Source: CAYJAD01 sp964369995 (GTDB lineage: Bacteria > Desulfobacterota > Desulfovibrionia > Desulfovibrionales > Desulfovibrionaceae). From it: a stretch of 64,000 nt of DNA. Under the pieces are notes generated by a model that did no database searches, was not told where the DNA came from, and saw only the letters and a program-made list of their open reading frames with translations. The translations under genes and the position numbers were made by a program. This document shows, in pieces, positions 17,983-25,949 of this stretch. Each line of letters opens with the position of its first letter. The first letter of the stretch is position 1. The stretch lies in assembly GCA_964369995.1 (NCBI GenBank), contig CAYJHH010000003.1, positions 6,739 to 70,738 on the forward strand, written 5' to 3'.

Positions 17983-18900
17983 GTGAAAACATCTCAATCC
18001 ACCCTTTGCCTTTGCGCTGGCCTTTTTGCCTTTACCATTTGGGGGTCTTTAGTTTTATACTGGAAAGCTTTAGAGCATGTTGAAGCCTTTGAAGTACTTG
18101 CCCATCGAATGTTTTGGTCCTTAGTTACAGTAAGCATTTTAGCCTGCATAATGGGCTCTTATAAGCAAATTGCCGTGGCCATAAAAGACAAAAGGGCTAT
18201 GCTTCGCCTCAGCTTTGCAGCATGCATAATTGCAGGGAACTGGCTACTTTATATTTGGTGCGTCACCCATGGACGCGTGGTGGAAGCAAGCCTTGGGTAT
18301 TTTATCAATCCCCTTCTTTCAGTATTACTCGGTCGCCTTTTGCTGGGAGAAAAAATGACTCGCTTACAAATTATTGCTGTATTCATAGCAGGGCTTGGGG
18401 TTTTGTACAGCCTTATTGCCTATGGTGAGTTTCCTTATATTGGGCTTACTTTAGCCTGTTCTTTTGCCACATATGGATATATTAAAAAAAGCATTAAAAT
18501 CCCTGTTATTCCAGGTTTTTTCTTAGAAACACTTCCTCTATTTCCAGTGGCGGCTCTCAGCCTTATCTGGCTAAATACCACTGGCAATGCCGAGTTCTTT
18601 GCTTATGATACGCAAACCCAGCTGTTACTCATTGGTACAGGGGCCATCACCGCCTTGCCATTGCTTCTTTTTGCTTATGCCAGTAAAGGTGTACAGCTTT
18701 CAACCATGGGTCTCATGCAATATATTGCTCCTAGTATTAATTTGATTATTGGGGTTTACATGTTTGGGGAAAGTGTTTCTGAAGCCAATAGATTAATGCT
18801 CATTTGCATTTGGACAGCGCTAGCTTTGTATACTTGGTGTAATATTCATCACTACGAAAAAACAAAGCATAATATTACTTTTCGCCATAAGGCTCAGTAG
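17983..18900 (+). CDS. rarD: RarD-type EamA/DMT-family transporter
   Basis: 305 residues with about ten hydrophobic helices. The opening GLFAFTIWGSLVLYWKALEHV and HRMFWSL, then NWLLYIWCVTHGRVVEASLGYFINPLLSVLLG, are hallmarks of the RarD (chloramphenicol-sensitive protein) branch of the drug/metabolite transporters. The substrate is unsettled in this branch. A GTG start at 17983 is used; the ribosome site is weak. It follows the SLOG-like gene's terminator, so it is probably independently transcribed. Confidence 0.88.
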   Translation: MKTSQSTLCLCAGLFAFTIWGSLVLYWKALEHVEAFEVLAHRMFWSLVTVSILACIMGSYKQIAVAIKDKRAMLRLSFAACIIAGNWLLYIWCVTHGRVVEASLGYFINPLLSVLLGRLLLGEKMTRLQIIAVFIAGLGVLYSLIAYGEFPYIGLTLACSFATYGYIKKSIKIPVIPGFFLETLPLFPVAALSLIWLNTTGNAEFFAYDTQTQLLLIGTGAITALPLLLFAYASKGVQLSTMGLMQYIAPSINLIIGVYMFGESVSEANRLMLICIWTALALYTWCNIHHYEKTKHNITFRHKAQ

Positions 18901-18918
18901 TGCTCTTTGCCTTTTTTG

Positions 18919-18948
18919 TTGCTAAGCCGGCAAGGCTTACTATATAAT
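18919..18948 (+). promoter_or_regulatory. Sigma-70 promoter for ahbB-hemL
   Basis: TTGCTA (18919-18924), an 18-bp spacer and a perfect TATAAT (18943-18948). Predicted start near 18955, giving a leader of about 120 bases that contains the hairpin at 18977-19007. Confidence 0.6.
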
Positions 18949-18976
18949 GTTTTGCAACAATAATGTGCTTTACCAT

Positions 18977-19007
18977 CACTGACGTGACCACCTTGGTCAT
19001 AACAGTG
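18977..19007 (+). promoter_or_regulatory. Leader hairpin or operator upstream of ahbB
   Basis: CACTG...CAGTG encloses TGACC ACCTT GGTCA. The nested inverted repeat lies in the predicted 5' UTR and could be a regulator site or an RNA stem. No terminator T-run follows. Confidence 0.4.
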
Positions 19008-19075
19008 CGCCTTTGTGGAATAGTAAGCTCTTGTGAGCAACATTCCTTATACCCTTTACCATAAAGAGCTCATTC

Positions 19076-19552
19076 ATGACGTATAATTTCACCGAGCAAG
19101 AGCAAGCTATTTTGCGCATTGTTCAAAAAAATTTACCTGACACGGCCACACCATATGCCCATATAGCCGAGCAAGTGGGCTGCACAGAAGAAGAAGTGCT
19201 AGCCCTGTTACAAAAGCTTAAAGAGCATGGCGCCATTCGCCGTTTTGGAGCAAGTATTAAGCATCAAAAAACAGGTTGGAACTTCAATGCCATGGTGGCG
19301 TGGCAAGTGAGCGAAGAAGCCGCTGATACTTTCGGTAGCATTGCCGCCGAGCATCCAAATATTTCCCATTGTTATTTTCGCCCCTCTTCCGCCGCCGACT
19401 GGCCCTACACTTTGTACACGATGACCCACGGGCGCAGTGAAGAAGAGTGCAAAAAAACCATTGCTGATGTGCAAAAAGCCACGGGCGTAACCACGTATGC
19501 CGTGCTTGACAGTATTCAAGAGTTCAAAAAAATATCCATGACGTATTTTTAA
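19076..19552 (+). CDS. ahbB: Siroheme decarboxylase AhbB-type subunit (Lrp/AsnC fold)
   Basis: 158 residues. An N-terminal winged helix (about 8-60) and a C-terminal RAM-like domain give an AsnC/Lrp look, but the segments GAIRRFGASIKHQKTGWNFNAMVAW and ISHCYFRP...DWPYTLYTMTHG are those of siroheme decarboxylase subunits, which convert siroheme to 12,18-didecarboxysiroheme in the alternative heme pathway. The SHCY...WPY pattern points to AhbB rather than AhbA. Its position 9 bases before hemL supports a tetrapyrrole role over gene regulation. The partner AhbA is not in the window. Confidence 0.85.
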   Translation: MTYNFTEQEQAILRIVQKNLPDTATPYAHIAEQVGCTEEEVLALLQKLKEHGAIRRFGASIKHQKTGWNFNAMVAWQVSEEAADTFGSIAAEHPNISHCYFRPSSAADWPYTLYTMTHGRSEEECKKTIADVQKATGVTTYAVLDSIQEFKKISMTYF

Positions 19553-19561
19553 GGAAAAACC

Positions 19562-20836
19562 ATGCAAGAAACACAATCACAAATTCTTTTTGACCGTGCC
19601 CAAGCCCTTATTCCTGGCGGTGTAAACAGCCCCGTTCGTGCTTGTAAAAATGTGGATAGCATTCCTCTTTTCATCAAGGAAGCCAAAGGCTGTGAACTTG
19701 TTGATGCAGATGGCAATACGTACATTGACTATGTGCTTTCATGGGGTCCCATGATTTTAGGCCATGCTCACCCCGAAGTTACTGCCGCTGTTCAAGCAGC
19801 TGCCGCTCGTGGTACCAGCTACGGCGCCCCTTGCGAAGATGAAATCCTCCTGGCAGAAGCTGTTATCAAGGCCCTTCCTTCTGTGGAAATGGTGCGCATG
19901 GTGAACTCCGGCACCGAGGCTACCATGAGCGCTTTGCGCCTAGCACGTGGCATTACCGGTAGAGATAAAGTTTTAAAATTTGTTGGCTGCTACCACGGAC
20001 ATGCAGATCCCTTCATGGCCGCCGCCGGCTCAGGCATGGCCACCCTTTCCATTCCCGGCACCCCCGGTGTGCCGCAAGCTGTGGTGGCAGACACCTTGCT
20101 TGCTAAATACAATGACTTAGAAGCGGTTAAAGCTCTTTTTGCTGCTCAAGGCGAACATGTAGCCGCGGTTATCGTGGAACCTGTGGCGGCAAATATGGGC
20201 TTGGTTCCTCCCAAAGAAGGCTTTTTAGAAGGCCTTAGAGAGCTTTGCACGCAATACGGCGCCTTATTAATTTTTGACGAAGTTATCACAGGATTTCGTT
20301 TAGCCTTTGGCGGCGCTCAAGAGTATTTTAATATCACCCCGGATTTAACCACCTTTGGTAAAATCATTGGCGGCGGCTTGCCCGTAGGTGCCTATGGTGG
20401 CAAAAAAGAATTCATGCAACGCATTGCTCCATGCGGCGATGTCTATCAAGCCGGCACCCTTTCTGGTAACCCTTTAGCCATGGCTGCAGGCCTTGCCACC
20501 ATGCGCTTATTGGCTCAATGCGATTACAAAGCGCTGAGCGCCCGCACCGCAGACTTTGCCAACGAAATGCAAAGTATTTTACGCGCTAAAGGCCATACCG
20601 TGCGTGTGCCGGCCTTGGGTCCCATGTTCTGCCCCTTCTTTAGCGAAGAAGAAATATGGGATTTTGACGGCGTAAAACGTGCAGACTCCGCAAAATTTAC
20701 TCGCTTTTATAAAGCCTTACGTCAAAAGGGCATTTACATTGCCCCTGCATCTTTTGAAGCTGCCATGATGAGCTTTGTGCATAGCGACGCTCACTTACAG
20801 CAAACCCTAGATGCTGTTAAAGAGCTTGATTTTTAG
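19562..20836 (+). CDS. hemL: Glutamate-1-semialdehyde 2,1-aminomutase
   Basis: 424 residues, the normal length. It makes 5-aminolevulinate from glutamate-1-semialdehyde with PLP. Family signatures are present in order: IPGGVNSPVRA at the start, VNSGTEATMSALRLARG, CYHGHAD, LIFDEVITGFR, and TFGKIIGGGLPVGAYGG containing the PLP-binding Lys267. It is coupled to ahbB, so the two ends of the siroheme-dependent heme route are expressed together. A terminator follows at 20852-20905. Confidence 0.97.
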   Translation: MQETQSQILFDRAQALIPGGVNSPVRACKNVDSIPLFIKEAKGCELVDADGNTYIDYVLSWGPMILGHAHPEVTAAVQAAAARGTSYGAPCEDEILLAEAVIKALPSVEMVRMVNSGTEATMSALRLARGITGRDKVLKFVGCYHGHADPFMAAAGSGMATLSIPGTPGVPQAVVADTLLAKYNDLEAVKALFAAQGEHVAAVIVEPVAANMGLVPPKEGFLEGLRELCTQYGALLIFDEVITGFRLAFGGAQEYFNITPDLTTFGKIIGGGLPVGAYGGKKEFMQRIAPCGDVYQAGTLSGNPLAMAAGLATMRLLAQCDYKALSARTADFANEMQSILRAKGHTVRVPALGPMFCPFFSEEEIWDFDGVKRADSAKFTRFYKALRQKGIYIAPASFEAAMMSFVHSDAHLQQTLDAVKELDF

Positions 20837-20851
20837 TAGCGTACTTTACTG

Positions 20852-20905
20852 AGAGAAGAGGATGACGCCAATGGCATGAAATCCTCTTCTCTTTATCTTT
20901 TTTTC
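20852..20905 (+). terminator. Intrinsic terminator after hemL
   Basis: AGAGAAGAGGAT and ATCCTCTTCTCT form a perfect 12-bp stem followed by a T-rich tract. Confidence 0.88.
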
Positions 20906-21150
20906 TTCCTTTTTACCGCTTCATTTTCTTTATAATTCCTATGTAGTACATATCTATCCCCTAAAAATACGCCTCATAGGGTAACAAAATATACAAAATA
21001 TTATTTCTTGTTACGTTGAACCTCAGCATGACTTGTGAAAGAAATCTCAAAAGTGTATTGACAAAAGAAATCACAACAGCGTACTCTTCATGAGCAAGGC
21101 ATCGTCTTGCATACTTTGTTCTCACTTTCATAAACCAATTTTTGGAGGTT
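20906..21150. other. hemL-adk intergenic region
   Basis: About 245 bases, AT-rich, without an ORF. It holds a candidate adk promoter, TTGACA at 21058-21063 with TACTCT 18 bp downstream, and the GGAGG ribosome site at 21144-21148. Nothing else stands out. Confidence 0.45.
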
Positions 21151-21154
21151 TTTG

Positions 21155-21826
21155 GTGAATATTCTTATTTTCGGACCCAATGGTAGTGGTAAAGGAACAC
21201 AAGGCAACTTAGTTAAAGATAAATACAATTTAGCTCATATTGAATCTGGCGCTATTTTCCGCGAGCATATTGGCGGCGGCACAGAACTTGGTAAAAAAGC
21301 TAAAGAATATATTGATCGTGGCGATCTTGTGCCCGACGAAATTACCATCCCCATGATTTTAGAAACTCTCAAAAGCAAGGGCGCCGATGGTTGGCTTTTA
21401 GATGGTTTCCCCCGCAATATCGTGCAAGCCCAAAAACTTTGGGATGCTCTACAAGCAGAAAACATGAAGCTTGATTATGTTATTGAAATATTGCTACCGC
21501 GCGACATTGCCAAAATGCGTATCATGGGTCGTCGCTTATGTGCCAATAATAATAATCACCCCAACCATATTTATATAGATGCCATTAAACCTGAAGGCGA
21601 TGCATGTCGTGTTTGTGGCGGTGCTCTTTCTGCTCGCGCCGACGATCAAGACGAAGCCGCCATCGGTAAGCGCCATGATATTTATTATAACACCGAAGAT
21701 GGCACCTTGGCCGCTGCCTATTATTATAAAGATTTAGCAGCTAAAGGCGTCACCAAGTATATTGAGCTAAACGGAGAAGGCGATATTAACACCGTTAAAG
21801 AAGCCTTACTAGCACAATTAGCCTAA
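21155..21826 (+). CDS. adk: Adenylate kinase with a metal-binding LID
   Basis: 223 residues. It has the P-loop GPNGSGKGTQ at 7-16, the DGFPRN motif in the core, and a LID insertion. The LID contains C-X5-H-X15-C-X2-C (LCANNNNHP ... ACRVCGG), exactly the spacing described for the Zn/Co/Fe-binding adenylate kinase of Desulfovibrio gigas. This enzyme keeps ATP, ADP and AMP in balance and is cytoplasmic. I chose the GTG at 21155 because GGAGG sits 6 bases away; a TTG at 21152 would be only 3 bases away. It is monocistronic, between two terminators. Confidence 0.95.
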   Translation: MNILIFGPNGSGKGTQGNLVKDKYNLAHIESGAIFREHIGGGTELGKKAKEYIDRGDLVPDEITIPMILETLKSKGADGWLLDGFPRNIVQAQKLWDALQAENMKLDYVIEILLPRDIAKMRIMGRRLCANNNNHPNHIYIDAIKPEGDACRVCGGALSARADDQDEAAIGKRHDIYYNTEDGTLAAAYYYKDLAAKGVTKYIELNGEGDINTVKEALLAQLA

Positions 21827-21853
21827 TACCTCACAGGGTAGCACCACAACACT

Positions 21854-21945
21854 AAGCCCCTTAAAAAAGGGGCTTACATGGCTAACAAAGCCTATGGGGT
21901 GAAGAACCTTTTGCAAGTTAAAGGTTCTTCACCCCTATTTCTTTT
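21854..21945 (+). terminator. Two consecutive hairpins ending adk
   Basis: First hairpin AAGCCCCTT/AAGGGGCTT (21854-21875) without a T-run. Second GGGGTGAAGAACCTTT/AAAGGTTCTTCACCCC (21896-21935), a 16-bp perfect stem followed by TATTTCTTTT. The second is a strong terminator. Confidence 0.8.
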
Positions 21946-22007
21946 CAAAAAACATGCATTGCCACCGCATCTTACCTTTGCTAGCTGCTCTTTGGCGCAA
22001 TGTAAAA

Positions 22008-22255
22008 TAGTCGACACTGAAAAACAATTTAACTATCAGTAAAAATAGAACTTATAAATCAAATAACGTAATAAAAATTGCTTTTTTCAGATGTCGACTA
22101 CTCAAGACATGCCCTTGGCATGGCTTGCCGCGCGTAAAATAAGCCGGAATTTACTTCCGGCGGCCCCGAAGGGGTATTTGGAGCAGGCGTGCCTTTCTTA
22201 AAAACGAGTGGAAACACGTTTTTAAGCATTAACTAAAATAGTCGGCACTGAAGAA
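22008..22255. repeat. Dispersed MITE-like repeat, copy 1
   Basis: Non-coding. It opens with TAGTCGACACTGAAAAA (22008-22024), whose inverted copy TTTTTCAGATGTCGACTA is at 22083-22100; a third, direct copy TAGTCGGCACTGAAGAA is at 22239-22255. A 54-base core (22103-22156) starting CAAGACATGCCCTTGGCATG is about 90% identical to 37395-37448. Later, CTTAAAAACG...CGTTTTTAAG (22197-22226) forms a hairpin also found in copy 2. No transposase gene is present. It behaves like a degenerate, non-autonomous element or a family of intergenic repeats. Confidence 0.7.
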
Positions 22256-22366
22256 TTATTTAAGCGCCAACTAAAATACTGCCCTCCGTGCACTTCTTTT
22301 AAAAATTACACGTCAAAATGAAACTTAAGCATAAAATATTTCTTATACTAGACTTATCATGGGTCT

Positions 22367-22390
22367 AAGACCTTTTTAAGGTCTTTTTTT
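22367..22390 (+). terminator. Orphan intrinsic terminator after the repeat
   Basis: AAGACCTT TTT AAGGTCTT followed by a T-run. No protein gene lies between the adk terminator (21945) and this hairpin, so it may end an untranslated RNA or simply block read-through into the next gene. Confidence 0.7.
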
Positions 22391-22401
22391 CATGGTAAAG
22401 C

Positions 22402-22428
22402 TATACTTTTTCGCTTTTGCGCCGATGA
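22402..22428 (+). promoter_or_regulatory. Candidate sigma-28 (FliA) promoter
   Basis: TATACTTT (22402-22409), exactly 11 bases, then GCCGATGA (22421-22428). The FliA consensus is TAAAGTTT-N11-GCCGATAA, so the match is 6/8 and 7/8 with ideal spacing. It points to the gene at 22534, with a leader of about 100 bases. Confidence 0.6.
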
Positions 22429-22533
22429 TATGGATATGGGTGCCTTTCTTCTCTTTTCAGGGAGGAATTTTTTTCTCGGAATAATTTTTGCATCAATTTT
22501 CAAAGATTACTTCACCCAAGAAATGGAGTTTAT

Positions 22534-23082
22534 ATGAGTAGCATATCATCTTTATTAAATCCTTACGCTTCATCCACTAGCACAAGCCTTGGTACTGTGC
22601 TCTCAAGTAGTGCCATTCAACCAGAAGAAGATCCCGCTGCTGACTCTGTGCTTATTTCAGAAGAAGCCATTGAGCTACTTAATGAGTTAAGATATAAAGA
22701 AAATCTCACGAGAATAACCACAGAAAACCAGCTTCTTTTTGATAAAGTCTCCAAAAAGCTTCCTGCCACGGAAGAATTTACCGATATGCTCAATTGGCTT
22801 AGCAGTCAAAAGCAAGATGAGGTCTTTAGCCTTAACGGAGACGTGGGTGAGTCTAATCGTGATGCCTATGAAAAAGACCCTACCAAATACGCTGAACTGT
22901 GGAATAATTTATACAATGACTTTGGCGGCCTTATGGAAACCCTTGGCCTTGACAGCGATGACACCATGATGCGTGAAGTTTTGGCCAATGAAGATGTACA
23001 ACTTGAGCTTATGACTCGTTTTAAAAGCTCTTTTAGCGAAGAAACCAACTCATTATTGAGTTATTTTAATATTACCGTATAA
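22534..23082 (+). CDS. Hypothetical protein, possibly in the motility regulon
   Basis: 182 residues with a Ser/Thr-rich start (SSISSLLNPYASSTSTS) and an otherwise acidic, helical, soluble body; the C-terminus ends LLSYFNITV. No transmembrane helix, no cysteine and no known motif are seen. The start has GGAG at 5 bases. A sigma-28-type promoter lies about 100 bases upstream and a terminator on each side, so it is a single-gene unit. The Ser-rich N-terminus without a cleavable signal resembles small flagellum-associated or flagellar-exported proteins, but that is inference from the promoter and composition, not from homology. Confidence 0.75.
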   Translation: MSSISSLLNPYASSTSTSLGTVLSSSAIQPEEDPAADSVLISEEAIELLNELRYKENLTRITTENQLLFDKVSKKLPATEEFTDMLNWLSSQKQDEVFSLNGDVGESNRDAYEKDPTKYAELWNNLYNDFGGLMETLGLDSDDTMMREVLANEDVQLELMTRFKSSFSEETNSLLSYFNITV

Positions 23083-23141
23083 GCTCATGTGAGGCGCCGC
23101 ACCTCGTACGCTGTCTCCTAGAAGCATTGCTTTTTTACCTA

Positions 23142-23178
23142 AAATGCACTATAGCCTTGAGCGTTAGTGCATTTTTTT
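23142..23178 (+). terminator. Intrinsic terminator after the 22534 gene
   Basis: AAATGCACTA and TAGTGCATTT form a 10-bp stem with a T-run. Confidence 0.85.
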
Positions 23179-23192
23179 ACAAGGAGTGATGT

Positions 23193-23816
23193 ATGAAAGT
23201 ATTACTTATAAACGGTAGCCCGCGCAAAGAAAGTTGCACTCGTGTAGCTTTAGATGAAGTGGCAGGCGCTTTGCAAAGCAATGGCGTTGACACACAAATA
23301 GTGAGTATAGGTACTGCAGCCATTCGGGGCTGTATTGCTTGTAATAAATGTGTGAAAACAGGGTACTGTATATTTAAAGATGACCCCATCAATGAGTGGA
23401 TTGACATAATGAAAGAATGTCAAGGCCTTGTGGTGGGATCCCCTGTATATTACGCCGCGCCTAATCCTTCCCTTTGCGCTGCCCTAGACAGAATGTTCTA
23501 TTATAAATCTGCCCCCTATGCCTATAAACCCGGCGCTGCCATTGTAAGCTGTCGTCGCGGTGGCTCCACGGCGGCTCTGGACTGTTTGCAAAAGTTTTTT
23601 ACCATTGCGCAAATGCCCTTGGTAGCTTCTCAATACTGGCCACAAGTGCATGGCAACACCCCTCAAGAAGTGCAACAAGACTTGGAAGGTTTACAAACCA
23701 TGCGCGTTCTTGGTCGTAACATGGCATGGCTCATGCGATGTATTGAGGCAGGAAAAAATAATGGCGTACCCATGCCGGAAACTGAAGAGCGTCATTGGAC
23801 AAATTTTGCCCGCTAG
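23193..23816 (+). CDS. Iron-sulfur flavoprotein / NADPH-dependent FMN reductase family
   Basis: 207 residues. It starts KVLLINGSPRKESCTRVAL, the flavodoxin-like FMN phosphate loop. The compact motif GCIACNKCVKTGYC (C-X2-C-X2-C-X5-C) fits the [4Fe-4S] site of iron-sulfur flavoproteins, and GSPVYYAAPNPSLCAALDR is the second FMN segment. Such proteins carry electrons between ferredoxin and small oxidants in anaerobes, often in oxygen or peroxide defence; the specific partner is unknown. The ribosome site AAGGAG is 6 bases from the ATG. Confidence 0.9.
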   Translation: MKVLLINGSPRKESCTRVALDEVAGALQSNGVDTQIVSIGTAAIRGCIACNKCVKTGYCIFKDDPINEWIDIMKECQGLVVGSPVYYAAPNPSLCAALDRMFYYKSAPYAYKPGAAIVSCRRGGSTAALDCLQKFFTIAQMPLVASQYWPQVHGNTPQEVQQDLEGLQTMRVLGRNMAWLMRCIEAGKNNGVPMPETEERHWTNFAR

Positions 23817-23852
23817 TGGCTTTTATTATACACTTTACTTATAAGGCTTTTA

Positions 23853-23903
23853 GCTCGCAGCAAAAAAGTATTCTTGCTTAATATATGCTTTTTTGTTGCG
23901 AGC
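23853..23903. terminator. Long hairpin after the flavoprotein gene
   Basis: GCTCGCAGCAAAAAAG pairs with CTTTTTTGTTGCGAGC (one mismatch, 19-base loop). It sits between the flavoprotein stop and potA. The T-run lies within the stem's distal arm, so it may be a terminator. Confidence 0.55.
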
Positions 23904-23977
23904 GCGTCATACCATTGCAACACATATATAGTAGATAGTGGATGAGACTATCACTAAGAGACGGCAAAAAAAGAATA

Positions 23978-25087
23978 ATGATACAAACTACACCATTGAT
24001 TAAATTGGGTGGTATTGTCAAAAAATTTGACAACCATGTGGCTTTAAACGGTATTGACCTCACCATTGCCAATGGCGAATTCCTCACATTATTGGGTCCT
24101 TCAGGCTGTGGCAAAACCACTATTTTGCGTATACTTTCCGGCTTTGAAAAACCAGACGCCGGTAGCCTTACCATTGGCGGTGTAGACATGAACAATCTGC
24201 CTCCGGAAAAACGCCAAGTAAACACCGTCTTTCAAAATTATGCTCTTTTTCCGCATATGTCTGTCTTTGATAATGTGGCCTTTGGCCTGCGTATGCAGGG
24301 CATTAAAAAGGATCAGATTCAAGAACGTGTTGCCGCCACCTTACAAATGGTGCGCCTTGAACACTTGGCAGACAGAAAACCCTCTCACCTTTCCGGCGGA
24401 CAACAGCAACGCGTGGCTCTTGCCCGTGCCATTGTCAATGAGCCCTTGGTGCTTCTTTTAGATGAACCCTTTTCAGCCCTTGATTATAAATTACGCTGTC
24501 AAATGCAGTTGGAAATCAAACGTATTCAGCGTAAGTTAGGTATTACCTTTGTCTTTGTAACTCACGATCAAGAAGAAGCCTTTGCCATGAGCGATCGCGT
24601 GGTGGTCATGGACAATGGGCGCATTGTGCAAGAAGGCACGCCTCAAGATATTTATGAAAACCCGGCCAATTTGTATGTGGCGCGCTTTGTGGGCGAAATT
24701 AATATTTTGCCTGGCATCATTCAGCGCAGAGTTTGTGACCAAACCTATGAAGTGCTCATTCAAGACACCTTATTTACCATACCTTGTAAGCGTGATTTTG
24801 CCGAGCAAGAGCGTATTAATGTGCTCATTCGCCCGGAGGATTTGCGCATTTATCACAAATATGAAGAACGCCCCGAAGGCCCTATTTTATTAGCGAACAT
24901 TTGCCAATCTGTGTATAAGGGCGCCACGGTGGACTTGCATATTCGCTTGATCAATGATGGGCCGCATCTCATTGGTGCAGAGTTTTTTGATGAAGATGGC
25001 CTTGATATTAACTATGTGGAAGGCGAAGAAGTGGTCGTAACTTGGGTTAGCGGCTGGGAAGTGATCTTACCTCATGAAGAAATATAA
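23978..25087 (+). CDS. potA: Spermidine/putrescine ABC transporter ATP-binding protein
   Basis: 369 residues from the ATG at 23978. It contains Walker A GPSGCGKTT, signature LSGGQQQRVALARA, Walker B LLLLDEPFSALD and the H-loop VFVTHDQEEA; the C-terminal TOBE-like domain (about 240-365) is the regulatory part of PotA-type ATPases. An in-frame ATG at 23942 is possible, but family homology begins at PLIKLGGIVKKF, so I prefer the later start; neither has a clear ribosome site. It overlaps potB by 14 bases, the first gene of the potABCD operon. Confidence 0.93.
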   Translation: MIQTTPLIKLGGIVKKFDNHVALNGIDLTIANGEFLTLLGPSGCGKTTILRILSGFEKPDAGSLTIGGVDMNNLPPEKRQVNTVFQNYALFPHMSVFDNVAFGLRMQGIKKDQIQERVAATLQMVRLEHLADRKPSHLSGGQQQRVALARAIVNEPLVLLLDEPFSALDYKLRCQMQLEIKRIQRKLGITFVFVTHDQEEAFAMSDRVVVMDNGRIVQEGTPQDIYENPANLYVARFVGEINILPGIIQRRVCDQTYEVLIQDTLFTIPCKRDFAEQERINVLIRPEDLRIYHKYEERPEGPILLANICQSVYKGATVDLHIRLINDGPHLIGAEFFDEDGLDINYVEGEEVVVTWVSGWEVILPHEEI

Positions 25088-25949
25088 TTTTCTCCGCTCC
25101 ATAAGCATTGGAACCACAGCTTTATGGCTGGGCATTTTTGCTCTATTGCCCAATGTGGGATTGCTTGTTATCACCGTGCTTACTCGCGATGAAACGAATT
25201 TTGTACTGCCCATTTTCACCTTAGAAAATTATAAAAATCTTTTTGATCCCAAATACTCCATCATCTTATGGGAATCTTTTTGGATAGCCCTCGTCTCTAC
25301 TTTTATTTGCTTGCTCTTGGCCTACCCCTTTGCTTATGCCATGGCACGCGCCAGTAACAAGGCCAAGCCCTGGCTTTTACTCTTAATTATTATCCCCTTT
25401 TGGACAAATTCGCTCATACGTACCTATGCCCTCATCGCTATTTTAAAAGCCAATGGCATCATTAGCTCCTTGCTCATGTGGCTTGGGCTCACCGCCACGC
25501 CCATTTCTCTTATGTATAGCCATTTCGCTACTTTATGCGGCATGGTATATACTTTTTTGCCCTTTATGATTTTGCCTTTATACGCCAGCATTGAAAAGCT
25601 TGATCCGCGCTATGGTGAAGCCGCACGTGATCTTGGCGCCAGCCCCAGCGCTACTTTTTGGCATATTACCTTGCCCCTCACCCTACCGGGCATTGTGGCC
25701 GGGAGTATTTTGGTATTTCTCCCCTCCTTGGGCGCCTTTTATATTCCGGAAATCCTTGGCGGTGCCAAAAGCCTTTTAGTGGGAAATTTTATAAAAAATC
25801 AATTCCTTGTGGCCAGAGACTGGCCCATGGGCGCCGCAGCCAGTACCTTTCTCACCTTTTTACTTATTCTGCTGCTTGGCATTTACAAATTAGTAAATAC
25901 CTATACGCATAATAAGCATCACGATCTTGATCGTGTGGGAGAGGCCTAA
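25074..25949 (+). CDS. potB: Spermidine/putrescine ABC transporter permease
   Basis: 291 residues with six membrane segments. The EAA-type cytoplasmic loop (YGEAARDLGASPSATFWHITLPLTLPGI) that docks to PotA is intact. It overlaps potA at the start and potC by one base (TAATG) at the end, so translation is probably coupled. It forms the inner-membrane channel with PotC. Confidence 0.94.
   Translation: MKKYNFLRSISIGTTALWLGIFALLPNVGLLVITVLTRDETNFVLPIFTLENYKNLFDPKYSIILWESFWIALVSTFICLLLAYPFAYAMARASNKAKPWLLLLIIIPFWTNSLIRTYALIAILKANGIISSLLMWLGLTATPISLMYSHFATLCGMVYTFLPFMILPLYASIEKLDPRYGEAARDLGASPSATFWHITLPLTLPGIVAGSILVFLPSLGAFYIPEILGGAKSLLVGNFIKNQFLVARDWPMGAAASTFLTFLLILLLGIYKLVNTYTHNKHHDLDRVGEA

Noticed and set aside
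19076..19552. Lrp/AsnC transcription regulator
   Set aside because: The fold is alike, but the SHCY/WPY segments and the position before hemL fit a siroheme decarboxylase subunit better.
22103..22120. TGGCATGGCTTGC in the repeat as a sigma-54 promoter
   Set aside because: The distance between GG and GC is two bases too short for a -24/-12 promoter.
22396..22403. TAAAGCTA as the -35 of the sigma-28 promoter
   Set aside because: It is six bases too far from GCCGATGA; TATACTTT at 22402 has the exact 11-base spacing.
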